From: Quillaja saponaria
Lineage: Eukaryota > Streptophyta > Magnoliopsida > Fabales > Quillajaceae
Assembly: GCA_029379385.1 (NCBI GenBank)
Contig: CM055611.1
Coordinates: 15,260,062 to 15,324,061 of the forward strand
Direction: 5' to 3'
Length of the DNA stretch: 64,000 bases
A program made the position numbers and the translations under genes. This document shows positions 1 through 10,050 of the stretch, piece after piece. Within the stretch, counting starts at the first letter, position 1. The number at the start of each line of letters is the position of its first letter. The notes beneath the pieces were generated by a model, which was not told the DNA's origin, searched no databases, and saw nothing but the letters and a program-made list of their open reading frames with translations.

Positions 1-1860
1 TTATTATTAATTTTTTTTTCTAAATAAAAGAATTAGATTGAATCTTGTAAGTGTAATTTTCATTTCAAATAAGATAATTCATTTTAAATGAATTGAATTG
101 TAAAATTCATTTAAAATGAAATGTATTGTAGAATTCATTTAAAATGAAATGTATTGTAGAATTTATTTAAAAATGAAATGACATTTATTTTTTATTTTGC
201 TCCAAACACGCCATGACTATATCCACTGAAATTTTACAATATCAAGAATCAATCCTAGTTTGATGTTTGCAACGCACAATACCGATAAAAATTGCAAGGA
301 TTGCAAAGCTGAAATTATTTTTAGTTCTGTTTGTGTTGTAACACTGGAGAATCGTCATGTATCATCTAAGTTATTGTTCAAATATAAGGTTAAAAACGAG
401 TGGAGTAGTTTAAGTTTCTACTCAATTTTGACTCGTTAACTACTTGACTTATACTCAAATCAAGCCCCAAACAAATTGAGCTCAAATTTAGATTTAAGCA
501 TGTTTTATGATTCGAGCCAAGTATTAAAATTTATACAATCAACTAGAAACTCGACGAGTATTCAAAAAATATTTTTTTAACTATCTTAAATAAGAAAATT
601 GGGTATATAATGAGACACTAAATACAATTATATATTAGTTCCCGATGCTCTATTTTTAGCATACACTCCCTCAAAAAAAAAAAAAAATCATAAAAAGAGC
701 CAAGGCTTTCTATATTTTCCTTTTGCATCCGTCACTATGCAACAAGTAAGAGAACAACAAATAAGTTGAAATAGAACATAAATCTCTAAGTTATAGATAA
801 CTTTATAGATAACTTAGAAGAAACCAGCGATTAGAACATAACATGATCGGCCAACCATTTCATGATTATTCTCTTTACTTTTTAAAGACATTCTATTTAT
901 TTATTTGTCCATTTGGCATAAGAACAAAACAAGTAATAATCAATAGTTAAAACTATTCAACCACCATTTCATAAATGGTTTGCAAATATTCTACAATTGC
1001 ATGACCATAGACCAATAAATCCTTAAAATTCAACCAGACAAAGAAATCCCACCATATCAGAGGTAATATGAAATTGATTTCATGCTTAATTTTTCTCTTT
1101 GTTTCTTTTAGAGCTACAGAAACAACAACAATTATATCATTATGGAAAGAGCATAAACAAATACAAATAGATCTAAAAAAAAAGGGAAAAGGAAAAATGA
1201 ACACATCATGTTTAATTAATTAAAACTAGCTAGTACATATGAATCTTGGTCAGGCTATTATCAGAGCCATAAAAGACATTCAGTTGGATACATATGAAAA
1301 AGCTTCATTGTAGATTCAACTTTCAATCACTTACTCGTACATAAGCACCAATTTTTAGAAACCAAAAACGAGAAAATCACCATAAACCCACTAATATTAT
1401 ATTACTAGCAATGATTCATAATGCAAGAATTTATTGTATTTTATTCTTTGGCGTTATCAAAACTAGCAAGTTCATTCTTGTTGAAAAGGCAAATGAAAAA
1501 AAAAAAAGAGAAAAAAATTTAATAATAACAGCAGAAAATATATTTTAAAAATAAAAATAAATTATAATTACCAATATTTGAAATAATAACACAAATTATT
1601 TTTATTTAAGGGACAAAAGTATAATATCTAAGAGTACCCAAAAGTGATTAGTTGTAGTGACAAGAAAATTATATCTAGGAGGAGGTCAAAAATTTGAATC
1701 CTATAATTATTCTTTCAAAAATTCAATAACCGTATTATTTTGTAAATCCGAACGAAAGTTAGTTTTCAATGTAATATTCGTCCAAAAATAAAATAAAACG
1801 AAAAATATAAACCAAGCCCATGCCCAACAAAAAACACATTCCACATTGATAATTATATTA
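1..1860. other. AT-rich intergenic stretch, no supported gene
   Basis: No open frame here shows protein-like composition or a recognisable motif. The longest minus-strand frame (953-1204) is a low-complexity, hydrophobic chance frame. The stretch contains a 28-bp tandem repeat near the left edge, A-runs, and a small palindromic patch around 785-825. The last part (about 1860-2003) is less AT-biased and is the left flank of the MULE insertion, so it may be the original 5' flank or leader of the POP1 copy. Confidence 0.6.
76..185. repeat. 28-bp tandem repeat, about four units
   Basis: Units at 104-131 and 132-159 are identical. They are flanked by a diverged unit at 76-103 and a partial one at 160-185. 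Each unit holds the near-palindrome ATTCATTTAAAATGAAAT. It is a short AT-rich minisatellite with no sign of function. Confidence 0.85.
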
Positions 1861-2012
1861 AACGCTGTGTTTTGAGGAAAAGGCAAAAGAAAAGGAAGAA
1901 GGAAGCTGTTACTTCCTCAGAGACTGGGGGTGTAATCATCACTGCGAACCTGGAAACTGCAATTGGAACCCAACTGCAGATTCTCTGCCGGTTGTTGTTC
2001 ATTACTTTGGTG

Positions 2013-2312
2013 GGACTTTTGGATAGAAGGGTTCAAGTCCCAAAATTTTTGGACAGAATGGTAAATTTTTTACCATAATAGCCAGAATTGGGGCAAATGA
2101 TGAAACCAGTGTTTTCAAAACACGGTTTCTGGGTCCGACCTGGCGTGCCAGGTCGGACCATCGCCCAGGTCATGCACTCGCGCATAGGCGCGCGAGTGCA
2201 GGATGAAATAGACTTTTGAAAAGCCGGTTTCATCCAAAAATTTGTCCCCCGCGACACCCACGCGGGGGACAAATTTTGCAGGCTACCCTGCAGCACTGCA
2301 GGGTAGCCTGCA
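2013..2312 (+). repeat. MULE-1 left terminal inverted repeat, hairpin array
   Basis: Terminal region of MULE-1, built as a string of perfect or near-perfect palindromes. GTGTTTTCAAAACAC lies at 2109-2123. A 13-bp-arm hairpin lies at 2132-2144/2147-2159 (arm GGTCCGACCTGGC). An 11-bp-arm hairpin lies at 2173-2183/2190-2200 (TGCACTCGCGC). Two 17-bp-arm hairpins lie at 2237-2253/2261-2277 (core TGTCCCCCGCG) and 2277-2293/2296-2312 (core GGCTACCCTGCAG). The same modules recur inverted at the right end. The GC content is far above that of the surroundings. Confidence 0.9.
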
Positions 2313-3391
2313 TTGCTACTAACCCAACCCCCCTCCCCCTGTCAATAATTCCCGCAACCCCCCCCCCCCCATAATCCCTCTCCCTCTCCCATTAATATAT
2401 TAATTAAATTAAAATTTACAAGTACCATAATTAACTTGTTCTACTTCACGTAACAATTCAATTAAAACATATAAATCTTAAATCTTCCTAAAATTTTATG
2501 AGTTTTCGTAAAAATTTATGAGTTCTTAAATTTTTTCTTAAAATATATGATAATAATCATATTAATTAATAAACATATTAATTAATAAATTAGCTTATTT
2601 TATTTTACATAATAATTATATTAAAACATACAAACCTTCAAATATTTTTTTCATGACCTTTGTAAAAGTTTAATGAGTTTTTAAATTTTATTTTAAATAT
2701 ATGATAATTTTTTATTTTAATTTTTTATTATATGATATTTTTGAAATTAAAAATATATATTAATTTTTTAATTTATATTAAAATATTTTATAAATTTAAG
2801 ATATATGATAATTTTAAAATTTTAGAATTTAAGATTTTATCATACATTTTAATTTTATCATAAATATTTTTAAAATTCATGATATCTTTTAAATATAAAG
2901 TATATGTTAATTTATATATTTATAGTTTAAAATGTATGATAAATTTTAAAGTGTATAATAATTATATGAAATTAAAAATATATGAAAATTTTTAAATTTA
3001 TAGTGTATGACAGTTTTTAAATTTATAAATTTTGTATTTTTACAATTTAAGATTTTTGTTAATTTTTTAATTCTATAGTGTATGATAAATTTTTTTACTA
3101 TAGTTTATGATATTTTAAAATGTTAAAATTCATGATATTGTAAATTATTAAGTTTTACTAAATTTTTTTAATTTAAAGTATATAAATTTTAAACTTATTT
3201 GAAATGATTTAGAAAGAATAAAAAACATTAAATTATTGCAAAAATTAATGGAACACACTTATATTAACTCATTCTAATTATTACATGCTTTATTATAAAT
3301 TTTAATTTACAAGTATAACTAAATTAAAACATAAACCAGGAAGACTTTTCCTATTACAAGTAACAAACACAAAAATTAAAAATTAAAAAAC
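2313..3391. other. MULE-1 internal spacer, extremely AT-rich
   Basis: After a pyrimidine-rich patch with a C-run (about 2325-2390), this is about 1 kb of low-complexity A/T sequence with many variants of ATATGATAATTTT. No coding frame is supported. It separates the left end from the 3' end of the PMD gene and probably holds that gene's 3' flank. Confidence 0.6.
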
Positions 3392-5519
3392 TTATATAAG
3401 GATTTCGGGAAATACTGGTCTACAAAAAATGACCCCATGTACTACATGGGCGTGGTCTTCTCTCCTTGCCGGGTTTCGCCTAGCTGGTACATCAGCCCTG
3501 TCACCAAGATCGTCTGAGGGAGGTATGTCATCAGCACTGCTAAATCCTTCCTCGGCTTGCACACCTGAACCCATACCTGGGTCATATGATGCAGGTGTAT
3601 TACCATACTGAAAGTATGGCACCTGCGGTATGGGAGAGTTAAAAACCTCGCTTGATTGCAGTGCAAAGTCCGGCATAAGCTGATGATACATAGATGAACT
3701 ACTAGGGCATATAAGGAGGTGGAGGAGGTGGAGACATATGTGCCGGAGATGAAATATACACATCTAATGGTCGGACATCAGCATCAACACGTCCATAAGA
3801 AATCGACGGTCCAGGGACATCAGTTCTACTGCGTCTGCGACGTTGTGATGACAATGATGATGATGACGTCGAATGAGTAGAATGGGAAGGAGCTGGATCA
3901 GCATGGATAAGACCAACTCGTGTAAGATATCTCCTACTGATACGTCTATACCACTCATTGTACTCGGTTGTATGAGCAGCATGACCATGTGCAACTCCCA
4001 GAACATCACCTATCTGGACCAGATTGTATCTCATGCCCCAAATGGCTATGTGGTTAGCATGTAGCCAACGATAGTCAGTGACGCCCCATCCCCGAAGATC
4101 AAATTTGTGCAAGGTTTGATCGGCCTCAATGTTCAGTAGGGTTTTCTGGTATAGGTTGCTGATAGCCAAACTGATGCATTACCCTATCCACGTTCTGATA
4201 CTCAACAATATGAAAACATATTAAGGGTACTTTAGCATCCCAAATATGCTGGTCTCGATAACAATAGTCTGGTATCAGGTGTCTCACCCCATCATCAATG
4301 TAGGGTAATGATATGAAATGCAATCCAAAAACTGTGTCAATGTTTTAATAAATAAAACCTTGAAACATGTCATTGTTAAATGATACATAGATATAAGATA
4401 CACTTGTAATTACCTGGTCTGCTGACATCCTGTCCAGCATCTCTCTATACCAAGACACCACATTATGGACGATTTGAGTTACTTTGAACTTTACTCTCTA
4501 CCTTGGAAGTAATTAAAAATGTCAATTACAAGTCATTTACGTACCACACATCCTAGTAGCCAAATGCATAAAACTAATAATTTTACAAACCTCGCGCCTA
4601 AAGGACAAAGATTATCTCACGGAATGTCTGTCTCCCTCCTCGGTGAGAGAAATGGTAGTCGCTCCCATGCCCATGCCTGGAGTAATATCAAAGGTCCAGC
4701 AATTTCAGAAGCATCAAGGTGAGTGGCATGACACATCTCCCTGTACAACCATGCCGGGGAGGCACTCCCCCAGCTGTACTGTCCTGCGACATATAGGTTT
4801 TCCAACAGAGATAAGAAACAAATATGCACATGTGTACTCGTCTTACTGGTAAACAATAATCCACCCATCAGCTGTAATATATAAGCTCGTGCATATCTCT
4901 GCGCTGTAATGCCATTACCATCGGCTGGAAAATTATGAAATGTCAATCCTAACCAGCTCATTTTCAATGTGTTACCCTTAACAGCTGTAGCAGGGGGCAC
5001 AACTCCCAATAATCGCTCGCACTCAGTTGCGACGTCAACACCAACTAGGCCAGAGACAGGCTCACCGTCAACAGGTAAACCGAACAGAATACTAACATCC
5101 TGTAGTGTGATGGTGGCCTCACCGTGCGGCAGATGAAATGTGTGAGTCTCTGGCCTCCATCGCTCGACTAAAGCTGTCACAAGGTGCCAATCAAAGCAAA
5201 ATAAACCCCATCCCTTATCACACCGCCAAAATCCTGCCATGGTCATGTACTCCAATACTCGAGGATTAATATTATTAATATTATTAAGAAGTTCTCGGCC
5301 GAACACCGCCTCCCTCCGACGGCATCTGAAGACATAGGCCTCGCTCTAAATTTTTAAAAACATATTAGTAAGAACATTTTCGCTAATAAAATTAAATTGA
5401 AAAATTAAAGGTAAATCGATTTGTTAATTACATACCTCGTGATCCGCGAAAACTCTAACGGATCGATGGCTATCGTGTAATCTAAGGACTGAAACATCTA
5501 CTGGGGCAACGAGATCCAT
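3392..5519 (-). pseudogene. Plant mobile domain (PMD / MAIN-like) gene inside MULE-1, frameshifted
   Basis: PMD proteins are plant-specific. Host members (MAIN, MAIL1) act in the nucleus in silencing and genome stability, and many copies ride on transposons. Exon 1 is 5436-5519 (starts MDLVAPVDVSVLRLHDSHRS, donor GTATG). Exon 2 runs from 5345 to about 4622 and carries the PMD core: WLVTALVERWRPE-type sequence, then FHLPHGEATITLQDVSILFG, LPVDGEPVSG and LLFTSKTSTHVHICFLSLL. It ends at a GTGAGA donor. A small exon (about 4413-4500) encodes IVHNVVSWYREMLDRMSADQ. The next (about 4130-4335) has DGVRHLIPDYC and RVMHQFGYQQPIPE. A one-base shift near 4126-4132 leads into LHKFDLRGWGVTDYRWLHAN. A second near 3702 follows a run of prolines, before a low-complexity tail ending at 3392. 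The gene lies about 200 bp downstream of the transposase on the same strand. The family call is secure; the exact exon borders and whether both shifts are real are not. Confidence 0.82.
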
Positions 5520-5718
5520 GAATCTGCATAACAAAAGACAAATCAAATATAATGTTAATATGCATATACGACAATAATGTTTATTAATGTCAAAATAATT
5601 TTACATGACATGTGGGGGACATAATACCTAATATCTACATAATAAAAAAGTAGAAACAAATACATAAATAGGAAAACTCTTACATTAAAGTAAAGAGTGT
5701 GATAATGGAACTTGTCTT

Positions 5719-8260
5719 TTAAGATCGTGTAATGTTAGGACAATTTTTACGATTGTGTCCTTCCTGCCTACATAAACCACACCTATGTTGCCTTGAGGAC
5801 CCTGTAATGTCCATCTCATTATGAATTCGATGTGTTTTCGGCCTACCATTCTTTCGCAATTTGGATATGTCGGGAACCACATGGGGGAACTGGAATTCTG
5901 GCCAATAGTCATCGTGCATCACTGGGTTGAATTGTGAAGTGTATACAAACTCCTGATTTCTCAGTTTATACCACTTCCCAATAAAGTCATTATAGTTCAG
6001 ATGCATGCTTGCACAAGCTGCTATAACATGCGAGCATGGGAGAATGTATTGTTGGGGTTTGTTGCATGTGCACGTTCTTTCATTTAAACACACAGTATGT
6101 TGGTTGCCGCCCTTTCGGGCTTCCCATCCACGAAATTGAGTCTTTATTTCAATTATCCCCAAACCGGTATGAAACTGTCTCAACTCGTGTCCACCTGCTT
6201 TCTCTGCCCAATTTTGGATTGTTTTCTATAGTGTCAGTTATGTATTGATTGCCAGCACCAAGTTCAGCATTAATGTACGCCCGATGTTCCACGAAATATT
6301 TGACACACTGGTAAAATGTCAACCGCACCAGTGCAGTGATTGAGACTTGTCGCGCTCCCTTCAAGACATTATTCATGCATTCCCCCAAGTTTGTGGTCAT
6401 GAAGTCAAAGCGGTGACCTCCATCATGTGCCAATGCCCACTGCTCCAAAGGAATTCTACCAATCCATGCAGTATACTCAGAGTCAAACTGAACAAACTTT
6501 TTGAAATATTTATCAAATTTGCGTTTTTGAGTTTGACTCGTAGTGTGAATGAGGAGATTCTTTGCTTTCATATTCTTGTGGGTCTTATGAAAGTTGCTTG
6601 CAATATGCCTAATACAAAAATGGTGATAACCATAAGGCTCAGTCCAGCCATTCCGAGGATCTGAAGCAGCAACAATTATCCCGGCATGACGATCATATAT
6701 TAAGCAAATACCCACCCGTTGCGTTACATGCATGCGAATCAAACTTAAAAACCATCCCCAACTATCTGTGTTCTCCTCCTCAACAACTGCAAATGCAACT
6801 GGAACTAAACTATTGTTACCATCAACACCAGTTGCAACCAACAATTTGCCTGTGTACTTTCCACATAGGAATGTGCCGTCAATCTGAAGAACTGGTCTAC
6901 AATGATGGAAGGCCTCGATAGATGGCCCAAAAACCCAGAATACTCGTTGGAAAATAACTTGTCTAGGATTATTAGTTGGGTTCACTTTCCATTCGAACCG
7001 CGTGCCGGGATTGGTGACACGAAGTGCATTTAAATATCTAGGAAGCTCATTGTATGATTCCTCCCAATTACCAAACACAAGATTTATTGCTTTCTTCTTC
7101 GCTTTGAATATTTTGCTCAAACTTGGACTATAATGGAAGTGATCTTTTATCATTGTAAGCAACACAGCTCCTGGGGTAGTTGGGTCTTCATTGATAGCAT
7201 TTTTGATATATTCAGCAATGATCCCCTTGTCCAGATTATAATGATCCTGAGTCATTCCGCTGTAAATACAGCTATGAGCGGCATCCAATTTCGTAATCTG
7301 AAACTTTTCAAATCTTTTACTAAAATGTCCTCGCAACCTCCACTTGCATCCCTGTTCGTGGAGCTTGCACCTGATATCCCATGTGTCCTTTTTGGACTCA
7401 ACAACTATGAAAGCCACGTGGTTCATAATGTGCCAGTATTTAATAGTATTTTTTAACTTGGCCTTCGTGCTGAACAACATGCCATTGTAAAATTCATTAT
7501 GCAACTCCCATTGTGCATTTGGAACAATAACAGGATTTACGGCACGTGCCCCGGCAATGTTCACGTCTGTGTAAAAGGGATTCGGAACATATTCGGCAAA
7601 TAAATCTTCTTCAGGAGCCTCGATAATATCATCATCATCCACTTCAATGTTAAAATGAGGATCAACGTTCAAATCAAGGATATCTTCTCCATCGCCAATA
7701 TCTTCTTTAGGCGCTTCTGAGTAATTAATCGGTGAATGCGGCCTAAGAGATGCTGATGCCTCTCCTGCAACATGAGAACTGAGCTGATCGTATTGGCGCC
7801 TACTGGTGGTCTCTTCCATGAATATGTTTTCAGGATTCGGGTCAAGTGTGTCGTGACTCTGAACACGAGACAAAGACTCGTCATGAAGTGCGTGCCTATG
7901 TAAATAAATCTCTAAAATAAATCCAGGGCCTTGCGCACTAGCATGCTATAACATGCTGTACAAGTCCTCATCATCAGCTACTGCAACTGGACTATAGTGG
8001 GTTGAATTATTTATAGTACTGGGACATCGACAAATTATAGTCAGGTACTCTCTTCTTCTATCAACCTTTAAGGACTTGCATAAACGAGCATGAAACTCTG
8101 CATACTTGATACGCTTGGGTACACGAATACACTTAACGAGACCTGAATCGTATTCAAGCCCGTTCGAACCAGTACGCATCTCACCATTAATGTAACACAT
8201 AATTCCAATTTCTTCCATTATCAAACTTGCACCTTCAAAATGCTTTGAAATATTTATCAA
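5719..8260 (-). pseudogene. MuDR-type MULE transposase, one frameshift
   Basis: The encoded enzyme would cut and rejoin MULE-1 ends. The first segment (7946-8260) is a PB1-like N-terminal region (CYINGEMRTGSNGLEYDSG; YLTIICRCP). Its true start may be the internal Met at about 8217. After a probable intron with acceptor TACATAG near 7895, the main frame (6149-7873, 574 codons) has an acidic leader and a MuDR DNA-binding region (about residues 125-225). The MULE catalytic core follows, with D near 332 (LQIDGTFLCGKY), D near 394 (YDRHAGI) and E near 498 (TTNLGECMN), so the DDE triad is kept. A one-base shift near 6205 moves the reading to the 5719-6183 frame. That frame carries a SWIM zinc finger (CTCNKPQQYILPCSH) and a CCHC knuckle (CGLCRQEGHNRKNC). 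Length and domain order fit autonomous plant MULE transposases, and the shift is the only clear lesion. Confidence 0.88.
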
Positions 8261-9660
8261 ATTTTCTCATTATATTGTTAATGAATTCACAGTATTTTCA
8301 TAGATTAACTATAGACTACTAATAATAATAAATGATTCAAATTATAATACCCATATTACTAATCAATTAAAACATCACAATTAATTCAAATTAAAACTAT
8401 CCAAATTACTAATTAATTCAAACAACACAAATTTATTACTTATAATGTATATTTTAAAATAATTATATTAAAATATTATAGTTTCATCTTTAAGTTAATT
8501 ACATTAAAACATACAAATTTGTAAAATCTATTTTTCATAAATAGATTTTTATAAATTTCCCCCCAAAAAAATTTTTATTTATAAATTAGTCACAATTTAT
8601 AAATAAAATTACTATTTCTTACAAAATAATAAAATCACTTTTTATCATAGGTATATTACTTACCATAATCATTATGAATTAAATAATTTATATTTTTGTT
8701 TAAAATATATTAATTAATTTAAAACTATCAAAATTACTAACTAATTTAAAATTATCAAAATTACTAATAAATATATTAATTACATTAAAACATACAAATA
8801 CAAAAATTATTATTTATTTCAAAACTCATTAAATTCCTATTTTAAGGCAAACAAAATTACTAACTATTTTAAACGTCACAAAATTACTAATTTAATTAAG
8901 TGTCACATAATTACTATTTTAAACTTATAAATATTATTTATTAATATGTGAATTAAAAAGTTAATAATTTTTCATATCATAAATATACTAATTATTGCAA
9001 TTATCATAAAAATTACAATTATAACAAATAATAAAAATTAATATTTCAACAATTATAATATAAAACTACTGTAAATATAGGTACATGCATATAATAATAA
9101 TAAATATAACTTTCTATAAAATAAATACAACTTTATGACTTACCAGGTAAGAAGCAAACGAGCAAAAAGTATTAACACCGGCAACGTGATTTCAACAATA
9201 ATTCTAAAGAAAACATAAATATACTTATAATAACAAAATATATATATCGTGTAACATTAAATAGTTTATATAATTTCTATATATATTTTATTTTAAAAAA
9301 ATTTAATAGTATACGTAATTTAAATAATTAATAAGTAAATATCACTAATTATAATATTTTCCTACAAATTAAATAGTATACGTAATAAATTTTTCAATAA
9401 AAAAATAATTTAATTAATAATAATAATAATAAATTTTATAAATTAAAATTTGTATAACTTACCAAGATTTTATCGAAATAACGTGAGAACATTAACAGAA
9501 AAATGAAAAATTAAATGTGATAAGAAATGAAAGTGGTGATGAGGAGAAGACGTGATGAGGAGTGTCTTCTCCTCTTACTCGTCTATGTATTTATAGAGGA
9601 GAAGGGGATGCGGGCAGATATTTGGGGGTATTATTGTGGGAGGAGGGGGTTGCCCGGGAC
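8261..9660. other. MULE-1 internal AT-rich region upstream of transposase
   Basis: No coding frame is supported. The sequence is very AT-rich with short repeats such as AATTACTAATTAATT. Since both MULE-1 genes read leftward, this region and the right terminus should hold the transposase promoter, but I cannot point to a specific TATA box. Around 9540-9660 the composition turns purine-rich before the GC-rich end. Confidence 0.5.
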
Positions 9661-10050
9661 GTGTTCACTAGGCAGCTTTGCTGCCTAGCGAACAAGGGCT
9701 GCAGGCTACCCTGCAGCGCGCGGGGTAGCCTGCACAGCTACCTTGCGTGTAGGGTAGCCTGCAAGCTGCAGGTTGTCTGAAACCGGCTTTTCAAAAGCCG
9801 GTTTTAGACAAATTTTGTCTCCCACGAGCCAGTCCAGCGGACCCGCGGGGGACAAATTGTTGACTGGCACTCGCGTCCCACGCGCGAGTGCCTGATCTGG
9901 CAGGTGATTCGACCTGGCATGCCAGGTCGGACCCAGAAACCGTGTTTTGAAAACACGATTTCATAACTTACCCCCTTTTGGCTATTATAGTAAAATTTTA
10001 CCATTTTGACCAAAAATTTTAAATCTTGGACTCTTTTGTCCAAAAACCCT
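9661..10050 (-). repeat. MULE-1 right terminal inverted repeat, hairpin array
   Basis: Inverted counterpart of 2013-2312. Palindromes are CTAGGCAG/CTGCCTAG (9668-9675/9681-9688), a GGCTACCCTGCAG-type module (about 9702-9775, expanded to more than one copy), AAACCGGCTTTT/AAAAGCCGGTTT (9780-9791/9793-9804), a GTCCCCCGCG-like module (about 9817-9855), GCACTCGCG/CGCGAGTGC (about 9868-9891), CGACCTGGCATGCCAGGTCG (9910-9929) and CGTGTTTTGAAAACACG (9941-9957). The module order mirrors the left end, but the first two palindromes differ from it in detail. Confidence 0.88.

Larger units (their letters stand above)
2013..10050 (-). mobile_element. MULE-1: Mutator-like DNA transposon carrying transposase and PMD gene
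   Basis: The two ends are inverted copies of each other. Both read, from outside in, a GG..TTTTTGGA-like start, then AAATTTTTGG, AATGGTAAA, ATAATAGCC, a GTGTTTTCAAAACACGG hairpin, TTTCTGGGTCCGACCTGGC and further hairpins. The flanks give a 9-bp target duplication, ACTTTGGTG (2004-2012) and ACTATGGTG (10051-10059), with one mismatch. Mutator elements make 9-11 bp duplications. Both internal genes, a MuDR-type transposase and a plant mobile domain gene, are on the minus strand. Mismatches between the ends and frameshifts in both genes suggest an old, probably no longer autonomous copy. It sits just upstream of the POP1 pseudogene. Confidence 0.92.

Noticed and set aside
953..1204. Minus-strand open frame
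   Set aside because: Low-complexity Phe/Ile-rich product in AT-rich DNA, no motif, no splice context; chance frame.
1655..1700. tRNA B-box-like word (GGTCAAAAATTTGAATCC)
   Set aside because: No matching A box at the right distance, no tail or target duplication.
1872..2078. Plus-strand frame ending in MULE-1
   Set aside because: Only the first two thirds precede the insertion. The product is not recognisable and, with MULE-1 removed, the frame stops shortly after, so I treat it as flank or leader sequence and not a gene.
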